From an uncultured Chloroflexaceae bacterium (GTDB lineage Bacteria > Chloroflexota > Chloroflexia > Chloroflexales > Chloroflexaceae): a stretch of 6,582 nucleotides of DNA. The notes under the pieces were generated by a model. The model was given only the letters and a program-made list of their open reading frames with translations, had not been told where the DNA came from and made no database searches. This document shows positions 1 to 4,652 of this stretch, in pieces. The stretch lies in assembly GCA_937141995.1 (NCBI GenBank), contig CAKZQX010000937.1:1-6582 (forward strand). The letters are read 5' to 3'. A program made the translations under genes and the position numbers. Every line of letters starts with the position of its first letter. Within the stretch, counting starts at the first letter, position 1.

Positions 1-61
1 GACGGGGGGCCGGGCCAACATCCCCATGACCAACCCTTTCCAGACAGTCTCTGAGTCATTA

Positions 62-87
62 GGGGTTAGGGGTTAACCCCTAACCCC
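62..87. repeat. Perfect palindrome of TTAGGGG heptamers
   Basis: Two GGGGTTA units run into their own reverse complement: 11-bp arms GGGGTTAGGGG and CCCCTAACCCC meet at a central TTAA, making a 26-bp perfect palindrome. The C-rich arm (77-87) is in the same orientation as the heptamer array at 319-356. It is seen directly in the sequence. Similar short tandem heptamers occur between genes in several bacterial groups; no function is assigned. Confidence 0.85.
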
Positions 88-105
88 AATACCTTTCAAA
101 TAGCA

Positions 106-158
106 GAACCGTTCTGTATCGGAGCAAACCGGGCGTTTGCTCCGATACAGAACGGTTC
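106..158. repeat. Perfect 24-bp stem hairpin, 5-nt loop
   Basis: Arms 106-129 and 135-158 are exact reverse complements (24 of 24), separated by the 5-nt loop CGGGC. The arms begin GAACCGTTCTG and end GGAGCAAAC. There is no T-tract after the stem on either strand, so it is not a standard intrinsic terminator. It lies in the left half of the MITE-like unit with no counterpart in the right half, which makes the unit asymmetric. Confidence 0.9.
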
Positions 159-186
159 CGCCTGCGGCAGCATGGTACAGTTTTAT

Positions 187-237
187 CTTTTTTCACAAAA
201 AATGTTGCACAATGTGCAACATTTTTTGTGAAAAAAG
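187..237. terminator. Likely bidirectional intrinsic terminator
   Basis: A core stem TGTTGCACA (203-211) pairs with TGTGCAACA (213-221) across one base. It is preceded by six A (197-202) and followed by six T (222-227), so on either strand it reads as stem plus T-tract. The pairing continues outwards through CAC/GTG, a second T6/A6 pair and one C/G pair, for 25 bp in all. It lies about 110 bp beyond the stop codon of the metalloprotease gene and would end that minus-strand transcript. The core stem is short and only moderately GC-rich, so efficiency is uncertain; it may serve mainly as the centre of the repeat element. Confidence 0.5.
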
Positions 238-318
238 GATGGTTTCTTCCACCCTGCCGGAGGCGGTATCCTCTTCCAGATCAGGAACCAGGTAAGCCCG
301 GTTATTTGAAAGGTATTG

Positions 319-356
319 CCCCTAACCCCTAACCGTTAACTCTAAACCCTAAACCC
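319..356. repeat. Degenerate telomere-like heptamer array
   Basis: Five consecutive 7-nt units read CCCCTAA, CCCCTAA, CCGTTAA, CTCTAAA, CCCTAAA, followed by CCC. The units drift from TTAGGGG-type to TTTAGGG-type on the minus strand. The last units enter the 3' end of the metalloprotease gene, whose TAG stop (351-349) is part of a unit. Confidence 0.8.
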
Positions 357-1530
357 GATCCATCCGGGTGATCCAGCGCTGCGGGTTGCGAATCTCATCC
401 AACGTCGGCAGATGCTCCGGGCGCTCCCAGACCTTGGCGGCAAAGGTGATGCCCCGCTCATTCACCACCGTGTTCACAAACGCCTCACCCTGCTGATACT
501 GCGCCAGCTTGAGATCCATGCCGGTCAGGCGATTAAAAAGCTGCTCCAGCAGCGTCTTGGTTTGCTGGCGCTGGGCCACCCGCCGCTCAATCTGCTCAAA
601 GGAGGGCAGCAGTTGGCGCCCAATCGCATTCATAATATGGTTGCTGTACCCCTCGACCAGCGACATCAGCGCCTGAAGCTGATCAAACAGCAGCCGCTGC
701 TGCGGCGTCAGCATTAACTCGATCCAGTGGCTACCGTTACCCCAGTTCTGCGCAACCCGCCCCAGCAGGCTCCCCAGACCGCTCCCCAGGTTCTCCAACT
801 GCTCATTCAGTTGATCGAAATACTGACGCAGCAACCCATTGAAGTGTTCACGCACCCAGGGGTACGCCTCAAACTCAAATGCATGCGTTGCCTCGTGCAG
901 CGCAATCCAGAGCCGAAAATCCTCGTCATTCAGGCCAAGTTGCGTCTGCACCCGCCCGATATTCGGCTCAACAAAGTAGAGCGCGCCCTGTGCCCCCGGA
1001 TCAGGCGAGAGCAGGCTGAGATCATACTGACCCAGCACCCGCCGTCCCAGGAAGCCCAGCAGCGCACCGATCTGCACGCCGATGACCCGGCCATTGAAGT
1101 CGCCCAGCAGCAGCGCCAGAGGACCACGATCGCCGCCGTTACGTTCATAAATCTCTTCAATAGGCTTAAACAGTTGCTCAAATGAGGTAAAGTTCGCCTC
1201 CAGCCACTCCCGCCGGTCAAACACATAGACCCGGTTGATCGGTTGCGGCAGACGCACATTCAGATATTGCTCAATTAGCGGCTCGCTACGCTCTACCAGA
1301 CGCGTATACTGCTCGCGGCGCAGGGCGCGATCATGGATTGGCGCCTGCTCCCACTGGGAAACACGCAACGCTACCTTCCGCGCCTGCGACCAGTCGATCA
1401 GGCGGGGGCTGCGCTGCTGCTCCATCGCGCGCGCGCGGGTTTCCATATAGTAGCGGACGCCCGCACCGGCGGCAACACCCACCAGCAAGATGGTTCCCAG
1501 GCGACGCAGGTCATTCGTTGGCTGTGACAC
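349..1530 (-). CDS. Zinc-dependent metalloprotease, DUF2342 (zincin_2) family
   Basis: A zincin-type protein of the DUF2342/PF10103 family, whose members have been labelled 'coenzyme F420 biosynthesis-associated' without a proven role. Numbered from an upstream GTG at 1536, the zinc motif HEATH is at residues 214-218 (two His ligands and the catalytic Glu), within the family-typical WIALHEATHAFEFEAYPW. A downstream SLVEGYSNHIMN (292-303) can supply the third ligand, Glu295, and LAQYQQGEAFV (344-354) is the family's C-terminal signature. Residues about 11-27 form a hydrophobic stretch after an Arg pair, so a signal anchor or membrane tether is likely. I prefer the GTG at 1530 (393 aa) because AAAGGA (1543-1538) lies 7 nt before it, but only 1 nt before the GTG at 1536. 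The gene is complete and follows selB after 129 bp. Its substrate is unknown; no F420 genes are nearby. The stop codon lies in the heptamer repeats. Confidence 0.85.
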   Translation of the reverse strand: MSQPTNDLRRLGTILLVGVAAGAGVRYYMETRARAMEQQRSPRLIDWSQARKVALRVSQWEQAPIHDRALRREQYTRLVERSEPLIEQYLNVRLPQPINRVYVFDRREWLEANFTSFEQLFKPIEEIYERNGGDRGPLALLLGDFNGRVIGVQIGALLGFLGRRVLGQYDLSLLSPDPGAQGALYFVEPNIGRVQTQLGLNDEDFRLWIALHEATHAFEFEAYPWVREHFNGLLRQYFDQLNEQLENLGSGLGSLLGRVAQNWGNGSHWIELMLTPQQRLLFDQLQALMSLVEGYSNHIMNAIGRQLLPSFEQIERRVAQRQQTKTLLEQLFNRLTGMDLKLAQYQQGEAFVNTVVNERGITFAAKVWERPEHLPTLDEIRNPQRWITRMDRV

Positions 1531-1573
1531 AAGCACATCCTTTCGTCTTTGTTTATTTGTTAAGGGATTGCAA

Positions 1574-1620
1574 AGTATATAGTTGGAAAGTGTACCACGC
1601 GCTCTGCGTACTGTCCAACT
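1574..1620 (-). promoter_or_regulatory. Possible promoter region before the metalloprotease
   Basis: On the minus strand, TTGGAC (1618-1613) is followed after 18 nt by TACACT (1594-1589), a weak -35/-10 pair. A second -10-like box, TATACT (1579-1574), lies closer to the gene. The segment is bounded by a 7-bp inverted repeat, AGTTGGA (1581-1587) and TCCAACT (1614-1620), which overlaps the -35 box. Both boxes match consensus poorly, and co-transcription from selB remains possible. Confidence 0.25.
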
Positions 1621-1659
1621 GCGGATTTGACGCTCAGATCGGTGGAAGGTTGCCCATCC

Positions 1660-3510
1660 TCAAACGAGTCGGCGCACATCCCCGCTCCGCCGCGTAATTT
1701 TGCGCGCATCCAGATGTTCCAGGAAAGCCAGGGCATACTTGCGACTGGTGCCGAAGCGATCCCGAAACTGAGCGACACTGAGACTGTCATCCTGGGCAAT
1801 GGTTGTGCGCACCCAGTCCAGCATCTCGGTGTAGATTGCCGGTAAGAAATACACATCGCCACTGATCCGTACCAATAACTCCTGATCAAGCATCCATGCC
1901 AGCAGTTCCCCGTCCAGGTCGGGCGCGGGCGGTAGGTAGGGCGACTGCTGCATGCGCCGCAGGCAGGCATCCACCGCACGCTGTTGCGCTGCGGTCAACG
2001 CCGGCGTATGCCCCGACTGCCGGATATGCGTCGCGTTCGCTTCGATCAGGCCGCGCTCGTGGGCCGCTGTCAGCACTGCACTGAATACCGGGGGATCAAA
2101 CGCCAACCGCCGGCGCAGTTCCTCGCGCGGCATCCCGCGCCGCAGCGGAAAACGCTGATGGTAGGCATGCAGCAGCGCCGTGAGCCGGGTTGCTGTGGCC
2201 TGCCACCCCTGCGCTGTGATTATCATTCCGTCACCGAGTTGCACAAGGCGACCATCGCGCAGCAGCAACTCCAGTCCGGCCTGCGCCATGCGCGCATCCA
2301 TCCCACTGGTCCGTAACACATCTGCCCACAGCCGCGGCGCAGCAACGCCGACCGCCTGAAGCAGCAACTCCTCGGGAGCGCCGCGTGCGCGGGTCTCCAG
2401 CGCGGTGATGACCTCCGCCCGAAAGCGGCGATGACGCGGTGGCTGCCCATCCACAACTATTCCCCCACCGATGGTCAGGCTGGGCGAGGGTTGCCGCACA
2501 ACACAGCGCTCGCCACGAACGGCCACAATCGGGCGTTGCAGGCGCAGTTGCACCCACCCGGTCGCACCCGGTTCCAGCATTTCACGGTCAAGGAGCGCTG
2601 CGTGGCAGCGTACCTCGGCGGCCCCGATAAAGAGATCGAGCAGCGTGTTATGTTCCAGTGGGCGCGGGGCCGTGGGGAGCAGACGTAGTTGCATGTCGAT
2701 CAAACTGGTAGGGAGCAGCGCATCGGGGAGAGTCAGCACATCGCCACGCGCAATCTGTGCCGGATGCACACCGGTCAAGTTGACGGCCAGGCGCGTTCCG
2801 GGGAGTGCCTCACTGCTGCGCTGCTGATGGATCTGCAACCCGCGGATGCGAACGCGCAGTTTCTGGGGCAACAGTTCGACCGCCTGACCGGGAAGCAGCG
2901 GCCCATCCAGGAGAGTACCCGTCACCACCGTACCAAAGCCGGCAATCGTAAACGCCCGGTCAATCGGCAGGCGCGGCACCCCGGCCACCTGGCTGCGCGC
3001 GGGGATGGCGGCCAGCAGTTCATCAATCGTCTGGAGCAGTGTTGGCAACCCCTGCCCGGTGCGCGCCGACACCAGCACGCGTGGCGCGGCGGCAAAGCTC
3101 GTTCCGTGTAGCGCCGCATCCAGGTCGGCATACACCAATTCCAGCCAGGCCGCATCAACCAGATCAGCCTTCGTGAGAACCAGCACGCCGCACGTAACGC
3201 CCAGCAGATCCAGGATCGCCAGATGCTCAACCGTCTGGGGCATCACCGACTCATCGGCCGCGACTACCAGAAGCGCCGCGTCAATCGCGCCCACCCCGGC
3301 CAGCATATTTTTAATGAAGCGTTCGTGGCCGGGTACATCAATCAGACTGACCTCACGTCCGCCGGGCAGCGTCAGCCAGGCAAACCCGAGATCAATCGTC
3401 ATCTCGCGCAGTTTCTCTTCTTGCCAGCGATCCGGATCAATGCCGGTTAACTGCTTAATCAGCGTGGACTTGCCATGATCAACATGGCCGGCCGTTCCGA
3501 TGACATACAT
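1660..3510 (-). CDS. selB: Selenocysteine-specific translation elongation factor SelB
   Basis: SelB is the GTPase that carries Sec-tRNA(Sec) to UGA codons marked by a SECIS hairpin. From the ATG at 3510 the protein has 616 residues, close to E. coli SelB. GTPase motifs are complete: G1 GHVDHGKST (8-16), G2 REMTIDLGFAW (35-45), G3 DVPGHE (58-63), G4 TKAD (113-116) and G5 SARTGQGL (148-155). The EF-Tu-like beta domains follow (about 180-355, with AGFGTVVTGTL at 190-200 and SLTIGGGIVVDG at 344-355). Next come the winged-helix repeats (about 360-616), which bind the mRNA hairpin; the last ends KYALAFLEHLDARKITRR..DVRRL. The frame is open 174 nt further upstream to a GTG at 3684, but that extension is not SelB-like. 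No good Shine-Dalgarno precedes 3510. selA, selC and selD are not in the window, so the gene stands apart from the usual sel cluster. Confidence 0.95.
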   Translation of the reverse strand: MYVIGTAGHVDHGKSTLIKQLTGIDPDRWQEEKLREMTIDLGFAWLTLPGGREVSLIDVPGHERFIKNMLAGVGAIDAALLVVAADESVMPQTVEHLAILDLLGVTCGVLVLTKADLVDAAWLELVYADLDAALHGTSFAAAPRVLVSARTGQGLPTLLQTIDELLAAIPARSQVAGVPRLPIDRAFTIAGFGTVVTGTLLDGPLLPGQAVELLPQKLRVRIRGLQIHQQRSSEALPGTRLAVNLTGVHPAQIARGDVLTLPDALLPTSLIDMQLRLLPTAPRPLEHNTLLDLFIGAAEVRCHAALLDREMLEPGATGWVQLRLQRPIVAVRGERCVVRQPSPSLTIGGGIVVDGQPPRHRRFRAEVITALETRARGAPEELLLQAVGVAAPRLWADVLRTSGMDARMAQAGLELLLRDGRLVQLGDGMIITAQGWQATATRLTALLHAYHQRFPLRRGMPREELRRRLAFDPPVFSAVLTAAHERGLIEANATHIRQSGHTPALTAAQQRAVDACLRRMQQSPYLPPAPDLDGELLAWMLDQELLVRISGDVYFLPAIYTEMLDWVRTTIAQDDSLSVAQFRDRFGTSRKYALAFLEHLDARKITRRSGDVRRLV

Positions 3511-3565
3511 GCCGATAACCAGACATGGACGATACGTACATGGTAACGGAAAACTGCCGTATTGC

Positions 3566-3592
3566 AGTATATAGCGAAAAACCCGACAGGAA
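3566..3592 (-). promoter_or_regulatory. Possible selB promoter
   Basis: On the minus strand TATACT (3571-3566) can serve as a -10 box, with TTCCTG (3592-3587) 15 nt upstream as a poor -35. It would give a leader of roughly 50 nt before the selB ATG at 3510. The surrounding CTATATACT..GCAAT string is nearly repeated upstream of the metalloprotease gene (1582-1567). The -35 box and its spacing are suboptimal, so this is a tentative call. Confidence 0.25.
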
Positions 3593-3751
3593 TCGTACGA
3601 TGGGGCGAATAGCGCACCGATACGCGGTATATTGCTAACCACCACGGAAGCGCGAGGACAACGCCATCGTTGCACCTCATACACCTCCGTGCTGATCTAT
3701 TCTACATCCTTCCGGTGGCGCGATCAGCGCGACAAACGGGGAAATTTACAA

Positions 3752-4069
3752 TCAGCGATGATCATTGACGGAGGGAATATCCGGTTCGATATCCACATCC
3801 CGATCGGGCGTTGCGATAGCCGGGTAATACCCCATGGCATGGATCAATGCATCCTCAGCTTCGGTCAACGCCTGAAAGCTACCAACTCCCTCACCCGTGG
3901 CCTGCTGGGCCATGTAGCCATCGGTGTCCGCACGCCAGTGAACTTTCCCAATGTACTCATCCGAGGCATACACTTCAAACCAGGTGTTGTCATCGGGAAC
4001 CTGCTGCATCGTAATGGTGACGGTCTTTCCACCGGCGGCGAGAGCGGTAAATTGATCAATCGTTTCCAT
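3752..4069 (-). CDS. Small acidic hypothetical protein, 105 aa
   Basis: I do not recognise a family. The start is well supported: ATG at 4069 is preceded by GGGAGGAACAG, a strong Shine-Dalgarno at normal spacing. The protein is soluble-looking, with no signal peptide or membrane segment. Residues about 15-50 alternate as in beta strands (TVTITMQQV, WFEVYASDEYIGKVHWRAD), followed by a probable helix (FQALTEAEDALIHAMGYY) and an acidic, Pro-containing tail (about 83-105, rich in Asp). The overall shape is a compact beta-sheet plus one helix. It ends 241 bp before the selB start and has 583 bp of non-coding DNA upstream, so it is probably transcribed alone. No function can be inferred from its neighbours. 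Confidence 0.75.
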   Translation of the reverse strand: METIDQFTALAAGGKTVTITMQQVPDDNTWFEVYASDEYIGKVHWRADTDGYMAQQATGEGVGSFQALTEAEDALIHAMGYYPAIATPDRDVDIEPDIPSVNDHR

Positions 4070-4082
4070 CTGTTCCTCCCTA

Positions 4083-4097
4083 CGGCGTCAAACGCCG
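4083..4097 (-). promoter_or_regulatory. Hairpin next to the SD of the 105-aa gene
   Basis: CGGCGT and ACGCCG pair in a 6-bp GC-rich stem with a 3-nt loop. On the minus-strand transcript the stem ends 2 nt before the GGGAGGA Shine-Dalgarno (4080-4074). It may stabilise the leader or affect ribosome access. The pairing is visible in the sequence; any regulatory role is inference. Confidence 0.35.
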
Positions 4098-4370
4098 CCT
4101 CATCCTCTTCCAACCTTAACCATAGCAACATCTGTGCCGACAACGGAGCCAGGCAATGACAATGTTTTCCATGGATAGGCGGCAAGGCCGTTATCTGTAC
4201 AACTATGCGGTCCAGCATTCTGTCCAGCGTGAGAAAACGCTTACTACCATTCTACCACTACTTTGCGGCTTCTTCAGGGTGCAAGATCACGCGGTATGCT
4301 TCTATCCTACCAGATAAACCTGGATCTGCTATGAATTTTCATCTTGCTGGAACGCGAGAGGAGTGACAAT

Positions 4371-4385
4371 TTGTTTACCAGGCAA
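4371..4385. repeat. 15-bp direct repeat, copy 1
   Basis: TTGTTTACCAGGCAA, identical to the copy at 4454-4468, with start-to-start distance 83 bp. Both copies have TGACA a few bases upstream (4364-4368 and 4444-4448). It may be a binding site or the footprint of a small duplication. Confidence 0.7.
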
Positions 4386-4453
4386 AACCGGATGAGGCAC
4401 TTATTCCGCGCAGATCGCTGAAAACAATCAGCAATGCGGTAATGACAGAAATG

Positions 4454-4468
4454 TTGTTTACCAGGCAA
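4454..4468. repeat. 15-bp direct repeat, copy 2
   Basis: Second exact copy of TTGTTTACCAGGCAA. The 68 bp between the copies contains a small GCTGA/TCAGC hairpin (4417-4432) enclosed by CCGC and GCGG. Confidence 0.7.
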
Positions 4469-4652
4469 CTATCTGCGTTTTAAGAAAATTTATATATTTG
4501 GCGGTAATGCACGAAAATTCATAAAATATCGTGCAATATTCGAGAGAATCCGAACCAAAGGAATACGGAACAAAGCCCAGTATGTACATCTCCAACAGGT
4601 ACCATAGTTCTTTTTGTAGTGATTCCTCACAAACCCCACTGGTATCCTACCA

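Larger units (their letters stand above)
87..318. mobile_element. MITE-like element with 16-bp inverted ends
   Basis: The ends are a perfect 16-bp inverted repeat: CAATACCTTTCAAATA at 87-102 and its reverse complement at 303-318. Immediately outside each end stands the same 10-bp direct repeat CCCCTAACCC (77-86 and 319-328), as a target-site duplication would look. Inside are a 24-bp perfect hairpin (106-158), an A/T-flanked hairpin (187-237), and a third inverted pair with one mismatch in 13 (158-170 with 254-266). There is no open frame that could be a transposase, so if mobile it is non-autonomous. Caveat: the target would be a heptamer array, so the flanking direct repeat could also come from the array itself. 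It could instead be a static intergenic palindromic repeat. Confidence 0.5.
4070..4652. other. 583-bp non-coding region, partly AT-rich
   Basis: No credible gene or RNA gene is seen between the 105-aa gene and cheR. The part from about 4340 to 4620 is clearly richer in A+T than the genes. It holds a 15-bp direct repeat (4371-4385 and 4454-4468), a 9-bp direct repeat GCGGTAATG (4436-4444 and 4501-4509), a 7-bp inverted repeat TGCACGA/TCGTGCA (4508-4514 and 4529-4535), and a 10-bp direct repeat TATCCTACCA (4303-4312 and 4643-4652). The promoter of the 105-aa gene should lie here, but I could not pick a convincing -35/-10 pair. Downstream of cheR I see only a weak 5-bp hairpin, TGGTA TCC TACCA (4640-4652), directly after the stop. 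Confidence 0.6.

Noticed and set aside
1..60. Possible start of another minus-strand gene at the left edge
   Set aside because: One frame reads SETVWKGLVMGMLARPP, which could be a membrane-protein piece, but there is no start codon or ribosome site in that frame and too little sequence to judge.
61..356. TTAGGGG-type repeats as a linear chromosome telomere
   Set aside because: The runs are only two to five units, internal to the sequence, in both orientations, and run into a protein-coding gene.
62..356. CRISPR array
   Set aside because: The repeats are inverted or simple heptamers, not direct repeats separated by unique spacers of even length.
727..1185. Plus-strand open frames opposite the metalloprotease and other genes
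   Set aside because: They are antisense shadows of GC-rich genes with no ribosome sites or family-like composition; the minus-strand products have clear motifs.
3511..3684. N-terminal extension of SelB from the GTG at 3684
   Set aside because: The 58 extra residues do not look like SelB, GGAGG abuts the GTG with no spacing, and the G1 motif is expected within the first ~16 residues, as it is from the ATG at 3510.
3715..3735. Hairpin after the 105-aa gene as a terminator
   Set aside because: The CGCG...CGCG pairing is only 4 bp and has no T-tract.
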